Below, one piece after another: positions 7,737-16,311 of a DNA stretch of 64,000 bases. Both the position numbers and the translations under genes were made by a program. Numbering within the stretch: the first letter of the stretch is position 1; the number at the start of each line of letters is the position of its first letter. Below the pieces are notes generated by a model. It was given only the letters and a program-made list of their open reading frames with translations, searched no databases and was not told where the DNA came from. The stretch covers positions 124,001 to 188,000 of the forward strand of contig CAZULM010000003.1 of the NCBI GenBank assembly GCA_964621185.1, given 5' to 3'. This DNA is from M3007 sp964621185 (GTDB taxonomy: Bacteria > Bacteroidota > Bacteroidia > Chitinophagales > Saprospiraceae).

Positions 7737-9074
7737 TTATTCCTTTTCTGCTTCTGCTGGCATGCCTTCCGGGCTTGCCAAAAATTCTTTCACCCATTCT
7801 GTGGTGACCGATTTAGGGCGTTCCAGCGGGAGGCCGAGGGCACGGCTCCAGCATTGTGCGGCCAGCACGCCGAGCGCGCGGCTTACCCCGAACAATACGG
7901 TGTAAAAATTATGCTCTTTCAAGCCGTAGTGGATCAGGACGGCGCCGCTGTGCGCGTCCACATTGGGCCAGGGATTCTTCACCTTGCCTAAGCTGGAGAG
8001 GATGGGGGGCACCACGTCGAAAATTTTCCAGACGATCTTTACCAGGTCGCTGTCTGGCACGTTGTCTTCGCAGAATTGCTTTTGCGCCATGTAGCGCGGG
8101 TCGGGCTTGCGCAGCACGGCATGGCCGTAGCCGGGCACTACGCGGCCGCCGGCAATGGTGCTTTTCACGTATTCCGCAATTTGTTCTCGGCTTGGCTTGG
8201 TGGTGCCAAGGGTATCGACCATTTTTTGTATCCAGCGCACTACTTCCTGGTTGGCAAGGCCATGCAGCGGGCCGGCAAGGGCATTCAAGCCTGCGCTCAA
8301 GGAAAGGTACGGGTCGCTGAGGGTGGAGCCGACTAAGTGCGTCGTGTGGGCAGAGGCGTTGCCGCCTTCATGATCGGCATGAATCGTGAGGAACAATCGC
8401 ATGTACTCCCTGAACCCTGGGGTTTCTATGCCGAGCATGTGCGCGAAGTTGGCGCCCCAGTCGAGGGAAATATCGGGCAGCAGGTGGTCGCCTTTGTGAT
8501 ATACCCGCCGGAAAATATAGGCAGCTACCCTTGGGAGCCGGGCCACAAGGTTCATGGTATCTTCGTAGGTAGCGTCCCAGTATTCGGATTTCTGCATACC
8601 TGAGTTGTAGCGCTGGGCAAACACGCTGGTATTCTGCATGGCCATGACGCCCACAGAAAACTGCGTCATGGGATGGGTTTCAATGGGCAGGGCCTCTATG
8701 GCCTTGAATACGTGTTCAGGCACATTAGCCCGGCGCACCCAGTTTTCGGTGAGCCATTTCACCTGCTCTTTGGTCGGCATTTCGCCCACCAGCATCAGCC
8801 AAAACAACCCTTCTGGGAGCGGTTCCTTGCCATTGGGGGCGCGGGGCATTTTTTCCCGTATCTCCGGTATGGAATATCCCCTGAACCGGATGCCATGCTC
8901 GGAATCGAGCAGCGAGGGCTCCCAAAGCATCGACGTGATGTCGCGCATGCCACCATATACCTGCTCAAGTGTTACTTCGTCTACCTGTTTCTTCCCGTGT
9001 TCGGCCAGTATGGCTTTTATCTCTTTCGACAGGCTTTGTGTTTTTTCGTAGAATAGTTGTTTTAGCTGATCCAT
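7737..9074 (-). CDS. gltA: Citrate synthase, mitochondrial/eukaryotic-like type
   Basis: This 445-residue enzyme condenses acetyl-CoA with oxaloacetate, the entry step of the TCA cycle. The catalytic set is complete: H271 in GPLHGLANQE, H318 in PGYGHAVLRK and D373 in NPWPNVDAHSG. The sequence around them (HEGGNASAHTTHLVGS, LSDPYLSLSAGLNALAG, NFYTVLFGVSRALGVLAQ-like, LGLPLERPKS) is much closer to the mitochondrial enzymes I know than to the hexameric NADH-regulated enterobacterial type. I prefer the ATG at 9074; a TTG three codons earlier is possible. The SDR gene follows after two bases. Confidence 0.96.
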   Translation of the reverse strand: MDQLKQLFYEKTQSLSKEIKAILAEHGKKQVDEVTLEQVYGGMRDITSMLWEPSLLDSEHGIRFRGYSIPEIREKMPRAPNGKEPLPEGLFWLMLVGEMPTKEQVKWLTENWVRRANVPEHVFKAIEALPIETHPMTQFSVGVMAMQNTSVFAQRYNSGMQKSEYWDATYEDTMNLVARLPRVAAYIFRRVYHKGDHLLPDISLDWGANFAHMLGIETPGFREYMRLFLTIHADHEGGNASAHTTHLVGSTLSDPYLSLSAGLNALAGPLHGLANQEVVRWIQKMVDTLGTTKPSREQIAEYVKSTIAGGRVVPGYGHAVLRKPDPRYMAQKQFCEDNVPDSDLVKIVWKIFDVVPPILSSLGKVKNPWPNVDAHSGAVLIHYGLKEHNFYTVLFGVSRALGVLAAQCWSRALGLPLERPKSVTTEWVKEFLASPEGMPAEAEKE

Positions 9075-9150
9075 GAATCTCAATATATGATTAGGTTGAT
9101 CTGTTTGTCAATAACAATCCTTTTTGGGTCAAATTGTTCAAAATGAATAG

Positions 9151-9194
9151 AAAAAGCGAAACAACGGCACAATGACCGATTGTTTCGCTTTTTC
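9151..9194. terminator. Strong bidirectional terminator hairpin
   Basis: AAAAAGCGAAACAA (9151-9164) is perfectly complementary to TTGTTTCGCTTTTT (9180-9193), with a 15-nt loop. It has A- and T-tracts at its ends. It follows the PUR-domain gene stop (9215, minus strand) and precedes the citrate synthase gene. Confidence 0.88.
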
Positions 9195-9214
9195 ATTAGG
9201 CCATCTGCCAAATC

Positions 9215-9949
9215 CTACCACTCAATATCATCTTCGTCTTTGATCTTTTTTGGCTTGTCGTCCTCTTCGTTATCATCTTCGTCGGAATCCTCTTCGTCGG
9301 AGGGTTTTGCTGCTTTTTTAAACTTGTCGCTGGGCCTGTCGTCCGAATCATCGTCGGCGCCATAGTCGTCGCCTTCGCGGTTTTGCGCTTCCCATTCTGC
9401 CTGGCGGCGGTCAAACTCCTCGTAGTCGAAATCCGGCATCAATTCGTTTTTCACGTGGTCCACCACTTCGTTCAGGGAAGCGACAAAGCGGTTGAAGTCT
9501 TCTTTGTATAGGAAGAGCTTGTGCCGCTTGTAGCCGAAGCCATCCTCGCGGCGGGTGCTCTCCGTTATGGTGATGAAATAGTCGTCGCCCTTGGTCTTTT
9601 TAACGTCGAAGAAGTAGGTGCGGCGCTTTCCGGCGCGCACACGTTTTGAAAACACGCTTTCCTCCTCCCGGTCGCCACCAAACCCGCCACGGTCGCGGTC
9701 GCCGCCGCGGAACCCGCCACGGTCGCCATAGCCGCCACGGTCGCCGCCGCGGAACCCGCCACGGTCGCGGTCGCCGCCACGAAACCCGCCGCGGTCGCCA
9801 TAGCCGCCACGGTCGCCGCCGCGGAACCCGCCGCGGTCGCGGTCGCCGCCGCGGAACCCGCCGCGGTCGCGGTCGCGATAGTCGCCCCGGTCGCGGTTGT
9901 CGCCATCCCGAGAATCCCCATCTCTCTTTTTAAAATGCCCGTATTCCAC
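9215..9949 (-). CDS. PUR-family nucleic-acid-binding protein (DUF3276) with RGG-rich extension and acidic tail
   Basis: A 244-residue protein in three parts. Residues 1-94 are almost only R, G, D, F and Y, with about nine RGGF/RGGY units. Residues 95-180 form a PUR-alpha-like module (SKRVRAGKRRTYFFDVKK, YFITITES, HKLFLYKEDFNRF). Residues 185-244 are a strongly acidic tail. The PUR module binds single-stranded nucleic acid in related proteins and is common in Bacteroidota (DUF3276); the RGG region recalls eukaryotic RNA-binding proteins. The start is GTG: an in-frame TGA lies two codons upstream and no ATG precedes the domain. A CAAAGGTA at 9996-10003 is a possible minus-strand -7 element. Confidence 0.88.
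   Translation of the reverse strand: MEYGHFKKRDGDSRDGDNRDRGDYRDRDRGGFRGGDRDRGGFRGGDRGGYGDRGGFRGGDRDRGGFRGGDRGGYGDRGGFRGGDRDRGGFGGDREEESVFSKRVRAGKRRTYFFDVKKTKGDDYFITITESTRREDGFGYKRHKLFLYKEDFNRFVASLNEVVDHVKNELMPDFDYEEFDRRQAEWEAQNREGDDYGADDDSDDRPSDKFKKAAKPSDEEDSDEDDNEEDDKPKKIKDEDDIEW
9676..9885 (-). repeat. Intragenic GC-rich tandem repeat encoding the RGG region
   Basis: Repeated blocks based on codons for GGDRDRGGFR and GGDRGGYGDR occur several times, including two near-identical larger units of about 75 bases. Such DNA can change copy number by slippage or recombination, so the RGG length may vary between strains. Confidence 0.85.
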
Positions 9950-10088
9950 CTGTCAATAGTTGTTTAGTTATGAATTCTTGTGAATTAGTTGCGAGCAAAG
10001 GTAGATTTTACTTTGAAACAACATCATTCTTTTAGTTTTTTTTCTCTTTAAAGGATTAATCTTGTCAAATTTAAGTAAAAACCGATTG

Positions 10089-11819
10089 CTATTTGGCCTT
10101 GTTCTCAAAAAGAAGCTTGCCCCCTACAATGGTTTTAAGCACTTTGGCCGTCAAAATTTCTTCCGGCGGGCAACTTAGCAGATTTTTTGACAAAACGACG
10201 ATGTCGGCCAGTTTTCCTGGGCTCAGCGAACCTTTTTCGTTTTCTTCAAAGGCGGCATAGGCGTTCCAAATTGTGTACGACAGGAGGGCTTCTTCCCGGG
10301 ACATTTTTTGTTCTGGGAAGAACGCGAAGCCTGTATCTACCCGCTTCCTGGTCGCCGATGCGTACAAACAGGGCAGCGGGTTTACTTCTTCCACTGGTGT
10401 ATCGGTGCCGTTGGCCAAGTGCGCGCCGTTGTCCAACAAACTCCGCCACGCATATGCGCCCGTTCGCGCGCGGGCTTCGCCCAGCCTTTTTACCACAAAC
10501 GGGGCATCACTGGTGCAATGGATGGCCTGCATGGAAGCGATTACCCCGAGTTTCGAAAACCTGGGTATGTCCTCCACATCCAAGTGCTGGGCATGTTCTA
10601 CGCGCCAGCGCGCCCCTGAAGGCAGGGTTTGGCCTGAAAACGCATCTTCAAATACATCCAGCACCTCGCGGTTGGCGCGGTCGCCTATGGCGTGCACACA
10701 AAGCTGCAGGCCGCGCTGCCGGCATTGTGCCGCCACAGCCTCGATCGTGTCGATGGGGGTAGTGTTCTGGCCGACAAACCCTGGCTTGTCGTCATACGGC
10801 GCCAGCAGCCAGGCGCCGTATGATCCCAGCGCGCCGTCGAAATAAGCTTTTACGGCGCGGCTGGTGAAGTGTCGTTTCCCAAGGCCAATTTGTGGGTAAT
10901 CGGCCAATTTTGAAAACTCTGAAGTCTTCGGCTGGCTTATCATTGCCCAAAGCCGAACCGGGAGCCGGCCAGCTTCCGCCAAGCGGCGGAATTGCCGCAG
11001 GGACCAAAAGCTGCTGCCGGCATCCTGGAATGAGGTGATGCCGTTTTGCAGGCATGCTTCGGAGGCCAGCCTGACGGTTTCCTCCAGGTCCGCCTGTTTT
11101 TTTGATTCCGGCCTTTTGTCGTGCCATTGCTCCAGCGGCTTGGTAATGATATCCATGGCGTTTTCTTCAAAAACCCCGATGGCGTTGCCTTTTGCGTCGC
11201 GCACGATGCGGCCGCCAACGGGGTCGGGGGTTTCCCTTGAAACGCCCGCCAATTGCATCGCCATGGCATTGGCCATCAAGCCGTGGCCGCTGGCGTGGAA
11301 CAGCACTACCGGGTTGTCGGGCGAAACGTCGCTCAAGGCATCGTGACGTGGATATCCGCTCACCGTGAGCCCGGGCGATGTCGTCCATTTTTCCTGGTGC
11401 CAGCCTCGGCCTTCTATCCATTCGCCCGGGGCAGCGGCCTTCACTTTGGGGCCTACCTGCCCAAGCACCGCTTCCCAGCTTTGGGTATTCAGCAGGTTGA
11501 TGGTTTGCATGCTTTGCCCCAGGCCCAGGAAGTGCCCATGCCCTTCGATAAAGCCTGGCATGACAAAAGCGCCCTGAAGGTCGATCATCTGGGTTTTGTG
11601 GTTGGCCAACAACTTCATGGCATCGTCGTCGCCCAGGGCCAAAATGGTATCGGCCGAAATGGCAATGGCAGTAGCATTGGGATAGTTGGGGTCGGCGCTG
11701 AAAAACTGTCCATTAAAGAGGATCATGTCGGCTTGGGCAGCGGGCTTGGTCTGTACGCAACGGGTGTTGCACACAAAAACCAGCAGGATGGCACAGAATG
11801 CGAATGAGTTTTTTTTCAT
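10089..11819 (-). CDS. Secreted amidohydrolase, YtcJ-like (amidohydrolase_3)
   Basis: A 576-residue metal-dependent hydrolase. An N-terminal hydrophobic signal (residues 5-20, ending NTRC) implies export; C22 is not in a clean lipobox, so I cannot say whether it is a lipoprotein. The metal-binding HxH lies in MPGFIEGHGHFLGLG; VHAIGDRANREVLD and GTDTPVEEVNPL are the later metal and catalytic segments of the YtcJ group, and a C-terminal LSPGKLADIVVL closes the small beta-sandwich domain. The ATG at 11819 gives the signal peptide directly. Substrate unknown. It appears to be a single-gene unit. Confidence 0.9.
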   Translation of the reverse strand: MKKNSFAFCAILLVFVCNTRCVQTKPAAQADMILFNGQFFSADPNYPNATAIAISADTILALGDDDAMKLLANHKTQMIDLQGAFVMPGFIEGHGHFLGLGQSMQTINLLNTQSWEAVLGQVGPKVKAAAPGEWIEGRGWHQEKWTTSPGLTVSGYPRHDALSDVSPDNPVVLFHASGHGLMANAMAMQLAGVSRETPDPVGGRIVRDAKGNAIGVFEENAMDIITKPLEQWHDKRPESKKQADLEETVRLASEACLQNGITSFQDAGSSFWSLRQFRRLAEAGRLPVRLWAMISQPKTSEFSKLADYPQIGLGKRHFTSRAVKAYFDGALGSYGAWLLAPYDDKPGFVGQNTTPIDTIEAVAAQCRQRGLQLCVHAIGDRANREVLDVFEDAFSGQTLPSGARWRVEHAQHLDVEDIPRFSKLGVIASMQAIHCTSDAPFVVKRLGEARARTGAYAWRSLLDNGAHLANGTDTPVEEVNPLPCLYASATRKRVDTGFAFFPEQKMSREEALLSYTIWNAYAAFEENEKGSLSPGKLADIVVLSKNLLSCPPEEILTAKVLKTIVGGKLLFENKAK

Positions 11820-11877
11820 GTCCTTAAAAATCAATTGAATTCATCCAGAAAATCTTGCAAATCATCAGATTCCCGGT

Positions 11878-11913
11878 AAAAAAAGCCCACGCTGCATACG
11901 GAGCAACGTGGGC
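11878..11913 (-). terminator. Rho-independent terminator of the alpha/beta hydrolase gene
   Basis: GCCCACGCTGC (11885-11895) pairs with GCAACGTGGGC (11903-11913) around a 7-nt loop. On the minus strand the stem is followed by a run of seven T. It lies 28 bases beyond the hydrolase stop. Confidence 0.88.
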
Positions 11914-11941
11914 AGGGCCTATTACAATAGAATGGTTGCTC

Positions 11942-12736
11942 TTAAGCTTCGACTTTCCGGTAAGATACTTCTTTGAGGAAGTTCTCGAGAATTTCGTTGA
12001 ACTCGTCGGGTTTTTCCATCATGGGCGCATGGCCGCACTTGTCGATGAAGAACAGCCTGGAATTGTCTATCAGCTCGTTGAATTTTTCGGCGACAAAGGG
12101 CGGGGTTATGGTGTCTTGCCGGCCCCAGATCAGCAGTGCCGGCGCTTTGATGTTGTGGAGCTTGTCGGCGAGGTTGTGCCGAACGGCCGATTTTGCGGTA
12201 GCCACCACGCGGATGGCCTTGTTGCGGTCGTTGACGATGCCAAAAACCTCATCGACAAGCTCTTTGCTCGCAACAGCTGGGTCGTAAAACGTCTCTCCAG
12301 TCTTGTTCTTGATGTATTCATAGTCGCCGCGCTTGGGGAATGCGGTGCCAAAAGCGCTCTCGAAAAGGCCCGAACTGCCGGTAAGCGTTACGGAAGCTAC
12401 TTTGTCGGGATGTGCCAAAACATACAGGATGGCGATGTGGCCGCCCAGGGAATTGCCCAGCACGTGCACTTTGTCGAAGCCCTTGTATTCGACAAACTTT
12501 GCGGCAAATTCCACCAAGCCCGTTACTGATACCTGAAAGATGGGCAGTTCGTAAATGGGTAGGATGGGTACCACCACGTTGTATTCGGCAGAAAAGCGCT
12601 TTACGATGCCTTCAAAATTGCTCAAAGCGCCAAAAAGCCCGTGCAACAGCATGAGGTTTTCCCCCTTGCCGCCCGACTCGATGTACCGGAATCCGTTTTC
12701 TTCTTTTATCTGTAAGTCCATGCGCTGTTGCTTCAT
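11942..12736 (-). CDS. Alpha/beta-fold hydrolase
   Basis: A 264-residue cytoplasmic hydrolase. The nucleophile S96 is in the elbow GNSLGGH; D208 (WGRQDTITP) and H236 (KCGHAPMMEKP) complete the triad, and LLHGLFGALSN forms the oxyanion loop. The spacing is that of the MhpC/esterase group. The substrate is unknown. Start choice: the ATG at 12736 is preferred over an upstream TTG; another ATG is five codons further in. A possible minus-strand -7 element CAAAAGTA lies at 12746-12753, implying a very short leader. Confidence 0.9.
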   Translation of the reverse strand: MKQQRMDLQIKEENGFRYIESGGKGENLMLLHGLFGALSNFEGIVKRFSAEYNVVVPILPIYELPIFQVSVTGLVEFAAKFVEYKGFDKVHVLGNSLGGHIAILYVLAHPDKVASVTLTGSSGLFESAFGTAFPKRGDYEYIKNKTGETFYDPAVASKELVDEVFGIVNDRNKAIRVVATAKSAVRHNLADKLHNIKAPALLIWGRQDTITPPFVAEKFNELIDNSRLFFIDKCGHAPMMEKPDEFNEILENFLKEVSYRKVEA

Positions 12737-12861
12737 GTGAATGGGCAAAAGTAGAAAAACAGTTTAGAGCGTGTAGAGAATTTTCGTTGAAAGCGAAAAA
12801 AGTTCGCTTTTTGCAGCGTTTTTGCTTGTACAGGGGATTTTTTTTTGCATTTACATCCACT

Positions 12862-12963
12862 TGCGCACAGATTTGACGATTAGACGGGTTCGCGCAGATT
12901 TGACGCAGATTTTTTTTGCACAGATTTCACACAGATTTTTATTGCTTGGAATCTGCGTGAAAT
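12862..12963. repeat. CACAGATTT-type palindromic element, copy 1
   Basis: A degenerate array of units such as CACAGATTTGACG, CGCAGATTTGACGCAG and CACAGATTTCACACAG. It closes with an inverted pair: 12924-12937 and 12950-12963 are complementary over 14 bases with one mismatch. The element lies directly beyond the ctaA stop (12979, minus strand). A second copy is at 57339-57436. Confidence 0.82.
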
Positions 12964-12978
12964 GGAATTGCCGGCAGG

Positions 12979-14064
12979 TCACAAAATCGCCCTGGAGGAA
13001 CTTTTATAACAGGCCCAAAGGATCACGCCCAACAACAAGGTGGCGCCCGCCTGATGCAGCACCCCGAGCGTGACGGGCAATTTTCCAACACAATTTATCA
13101 AGGTAAGTATCCCAAGCAGCACTTGCACGAACAGCATTGCCAGCAACACCCAGACCGTGATCCGGTTCTGGGGCAGCCTGTCGCGCCGCAGCGCCAGCCA
13201 AGAAAACCACACAACTATGGCGCTGAGTATATATGCCGTGTTCCGGTGCAAAAACTGGATCAAGGTCGGCATGAATGGGTTGCTGTCGTACTGCAAAAAG
13301 CTCTCCAGCGCCCAATGGGCCGGATCGAACAATACGTCTGGCATGAATTTGCCCAGCATGTCGGGCCAGGTCGGGTAGAACAGGCCGGCCTTGGTGCCCG
13401 ACATCATGGCGCCTAAGGCTATTTGGAAAAAAGCAATGCCCAGGATTATCCAGAGGCTGCGGTTTGCGCCCGGGATTTGCCAGCCCTGCGGGCGCGGCCT
13501 GAACGCGATGAAGGTTGTCCACAACAAACAGGAGAAAATCAGCAGCCCCATGCACAAATGCAAAGTGAGGTTGTAAGCATTCACCCAAGGGCGCTCGCGC
13601 AGGCCGCTGGCCACCATCGCCCAGCCAAAAAAACCTTCCAGGCCGGCCAGCAGCACCACGGCAACAAGCCAGTTGGTCAGTTGGCGCGACAACATACCGC
13701 GCCACAAGAACCACACAAACGGGCCTATGAACACAAAGAACATCAAGCGTGCCCACAAGCGGTGGAAGTATTCCCAGAAATAGATGAACTTGAACTGGCC
13801 CAGCGTCATGTTTGTGTTGATCTTGCGGTACTGGGGCGTTTCTTTGTACAATTCGAACGCTTCCGTCCAAGCGCCATCGGTCATGGGCGGCACGGCGCCG
13901 GTCACGATCTCCCAGCGCGTGATGCTGAGCCCGCTTCCGGTGAGCCTGGTGACGCCCCCGATCACGATCTGCATAAAAATCATAACAAGGCCGGTGACGA
14001 GCCAAAGCTTGACGGCCTTTGAGATGTTCGCTTCTTCTGCCCAGCGGCTAAAACTGCTTGTCAT
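12979..14064 (-). CDS. ctaA: Heme A synthase (COX15/CtaA family)
   Basis: This 361-residue integral membrane protein oxidises the C8 methyl of heme O to the formyl of heme A, needed for aa3-type cytochrome oxidase. It has eight hydrophobic segments and the family signatures GGVTRLTGSGLSITRWE, FIYFWEYFHRLWAR (haem-ligand histidine), NLTLHLCMG, LIQFLHRNTAYI and VLHQAGATLLL, so the conserved histidine set is present. The long EYFHRLW-containing layout resembles the alphaproteobacterial/mitochondrial Cox15 form. The ATG at 14064 is preferred; a TTG seven codons upstream is possible. It is divergent from the MATE gene across the candidate origin. No cytochrome oxidase genes are in the window. Confidence 0.95.
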   Translation of the reverse strand: MTSSFSRWAEEANISKAVKLWLVTGLVMIFMQIVIGGVTRLTGSGLSITRWEIVTGAVPPMTDGAWTEAFELYKETPQYRKINTNMTLGQFKFIYFWEYFHRLWARLMFFVFIGPFVWFLWRGMLSRQLTNWLVAVVLLAGLEGFFGWAMVASGLRERPWVNAYNLTLHLCMGLLIFSCLLWTTFIAFRPRPQGWQIPGANRSLWIILGIAFFQIALGAMMSGTKAGLFYPTWPDMLGKFMPDVLFDPAHWALESFLQYDSNPFMPTLIQFLHRNTAYILSAIVVWFSWLALRRDRLPQNRITVWVLLAMLFVQVLLGILTLINCVGKLPVTLGVLHQAGATLLLGVILWACYKSSSRAIL

Positions 14065-14850
14065 TTTTTCAGGTTTGAAATCCAATTGAAACGTTGGTTT
14101 TTGGGGCGCAGGGTTTTAAAACAAAAAACAAGTGTTCGCTTTTTCGTTTTCCGCAACCTGAGCTTCCCTTATCAATTAAAAATGATTTGATAAAAAAAAG
14201 CCTGCGGCCATCATCAGGGCTGTTAGTTTGTGGAAAACCGCATAACTGAAAACACCTGTATCGTTTTTAAGGATAGTTACCAACTTTATCCACAGGTTAT
14301 CCGCAATTTCATTTCCGATATATCAAGGCTTTGCAGGGTTACTCACAGCGAAAGCACAAAATGTTCAGAAAGGGCGTGTTTAACTTTTCGACGCATCGGC
14401 TTGTGTGGATTGGCGTTTGTAAGTTCGGGTTTGTAAACACAGGTTTTTTGTTTTCGTTGTTCAGGTGGGCGTTTTAAGGGGCCGTTGTTGGCGGATGTTT
14501 GGGAAGCGGCACTTTTTCCACATGGTTTTTAGACAGGCGCAAGTTCTATCGGTGTTTGATTTTGAAGCGCATAGATATATGAATTTTTATCTTGTTTATA
14601 ACTTTTCCAAACAAATAGTTCTATTGGCCAACGTACAGAAAATGAGCTGGTTAGGATTTTTGCCTTTTAGGATATTTGGTTTTGATGGGTGGAACTTGCG
14701 TGATGTTTTGAAAAACTTGAAACAATTTTCGGGAATTCCACGGGCGGGAACTTTTTCGTGCCAATTCATGGTTTTCCAAATTTCCAGACAGCCTTCCCCC
14801 ATTCGCAGTTGTCATTACCTTACTTTTGCCTTCCTTTTCAAACGATACTT
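14065..14850. other. Long divergent non-coding region, candidate replication origin (oriC)
   Basis: This 786-base gap lies between two divergent genes and holds no convincing gene. DnaA-box-like 9-mers are clustered in it: a perfect TTATCCACA (14286-14294), TTATCCGCA (14297-14305), TTTTCCACA on the minus strand (14229-14237) and on the plus strand (14514-14522), and a weaker minus-strand match at 14404-14412. AT-rich patches lie at 14173-14198 and 14569-14614 and could act as unwinding elements. Most genes on the left side of the gap are on the minus strand. The dnaA, dnaN, gidA and parAB genes are not visible, so this stays a hypothesis. Confidence 0.5.
14821..14828 (+). promoter_or_regulatory. 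Bacteroidota -7 promoter element (TACTTTTG) upstream of the MATE gene
   Basis: TACTTTTG matches TAnnTTTG exactly and lies 22 bases before the GTG start at 14851. No well-spaced TTTG -33 element was found, so only half of the promoter is supported. Confidence 0.55.
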
Positions 14851-16284
14851 GTGAACGAACAACAACCGGCCGCCTCTCCGGCCCAGGCCGAAACCCGCAT
14901 TCGACGCATCCGAAGGGTGCTGCGCCAGGCCATCAACGGCGAAGAAGACAATTTTACGACGGGCAGCATCGACAGGGCTATTGTGCTGCTGTCAATTCCC
15001 ATGATCTTGGAAATGGCCATGGAATCGCTGTTTGCGATCGTGGACATATTTTTTGTGGCAAGAATAGGCTCGGAGGCCGTAGCGACCGTGGGCCTCACGG
15101 AAGCTGTGCTGATGCTGGTCTATTCGCTCGCCATCGGCCTCAGCTCAGCCGCCACCGCCATGGTGTCGCGCCGCATCGGCGAAGGTGACCGCGTGGCGGC
15201 GGCAAAGGCTGGCGGCCAAGTGATATTCGTTGCCCTGATCGTGTCGGCGCTTATTGGCATTCCAGGTTTTGTCTATGCACAGGAAATCTTGAGCTTCATG
15301 GCGCGGGATCAGAGCGTGTCGGTTGTGGGCCACCAGTTCACGCGGCTCTTGCTCACCTGCAACCTGCCCATTTTACTGCTCTGGATACTCAACGGCATTT
15401 TTCGCGGCGCCGGCGATGCCGCCACGGCCATGCGCGCGCTGTGGATCGCCAATCTGGTGAACATCGTGCTTTGCCCCATTTTCATTTTCGGCCTCGGCCC
15501 CATTCCCGCCATGGGCGTGCTGGGCAGCGGCATCGCCACCACTATTGGCCGTTCGACAGGGGTAGCCTACCAGCTTTGGAACCTGTTCAAGGTGGGCAAG
15601 ATCATAAAACTGCGCTGGGAGATGCTGCGGCCCAACTTGAAAATAGTGGGCACTCTCCTCAGGGTGGCATCGGGCAGCACGGGACAGTACCTCATCGCCT
15701 CCGCCAGCTGGATTTTTATGATCTACATCCTGGGGCAGATCAACAAGGAAGTTGTAGCGGGCTATACCATCGCCATCCGGATCATCATCTTCACCATCAT
15801 GCCTGCCTGGGGCATGGCCAATGCCGCGGCTACGCTGGTGGGGCAAAACCTCGGCGCCGGGCAGCCCGACCGGGCAGAAAAATCGGCCTGGCGCGCCGGC
15901 GTCTTCAATATGGTATTTATGGGCATCGTGGCGGCGCTTTACCTCACATTTGCCCCTTTCCTGATACAAATTTTTACCGCAGAACCGGAAGCGATACGGG
16001 CTGGAATCTTTGCGTTGCGGATTATGGCTGCCGGCTACATATTTTTTGGGTGGGCCATGGTAATGACGCAAGCCATAAACGGCGCCGGTGATACCGTTAC
16101 CCCGACGATTTTGAATTTCATTTTTTTCTGGCTGTTTGAAACGCCACTGGCCTGGCTGCTGGCCTTGCACTGGAACTGGGGGCAGGCCGGTGTTTACTGG
16201 AGCATCTTCACCGCGGAGTCGCTGATGGCAATCGCAGCGATTTGGGTGTTTAAGCGGGGAAAATGGAAATCGGCTCAAGTATAG
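14851..16284 (+). CDS. MATE-family multidrug/cation efflux transporter
   Basis: A 477-residue inner-membrane protein with about twelve membrane segments in two MatE halves. Typical pieces are SIPMILEMAMESLFAIVDIF in the first helix, VSRRIGEGD, NGIFRGAGDAATAMRA, and in the second half GMANAAATLVGQNLGAG and QAINGAGDTVTPT. It should exchange Na+ or H+ for toxic organic compounds; the substrate is unknown. I take the GTG at 14851 as start because it follows a -7 element by 22 bases; the frame is open further upstream, but that part lacks any family resemblance. A soluble N-terminal stretch of about 40 residues precedes the first helix. Confidence 0.92.
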   Translation: MNEQQPAASPAQAETRIRRIRRVLRQAINGEEDNFTTGSIDRAIVLLSIPMILEMAMESLFAIVDIFFVARIGSEAVATVGLTEAVLMLVYSLAIGLSSAATAMVSRRIGEGDRVAAAKAGGQVIFVALIVSALIGIPGFVYAQEILSFMARDQSVSVVGHQFTRLLLTCNLPILLLWILNGIFRGAGDAATAMRALWIANLVNIVLCPIFIFGLGPIPAMGVLGSGIATTIGRSTGVAYQLWNLFKVGKIIKLRWEMLRPNLKIVGTLLRVASGSTGQYLIASASWIFMIYILGQINKEVVAGYTIAIRIIIFTIMPAWGMANAAATLVGQNLGAGQPDRAEKSAWRAGVFNMVFMGIVAALYLTFAPFLIQIFTAEPEAIRAGIFALRIMAAGYIFFGWAMVMTQAINGAGDTVTPTILNFIFFWLFETPLAWLLALHWNWGQAGVYWSIFTAESLMAIAAIWVFKRGKWKSAQV

Positions 16285-16311
16285 CTGCCCGTCGCCTGCC
16301 CGCGAACAATA

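Noticed and set aside
9646..9933. Plus-strand open frame of 95 codons opposite the RGG region
   Set aside because: It is the antisense of the GC-rich repeat: only R, G, H and T-rich low-complexity residues and no domain. The minus-strand PUR protein explains the DNA.
14230..14854. Two open frames (68 and 129 codons) in the ctaA-MATE gap
   Set aside because: Cysteine/phenylalanine-rich composition, no family resemblance, lower GC than neighbours, and overlap with the DnaA-box cluster. I treat the region as non-coding.
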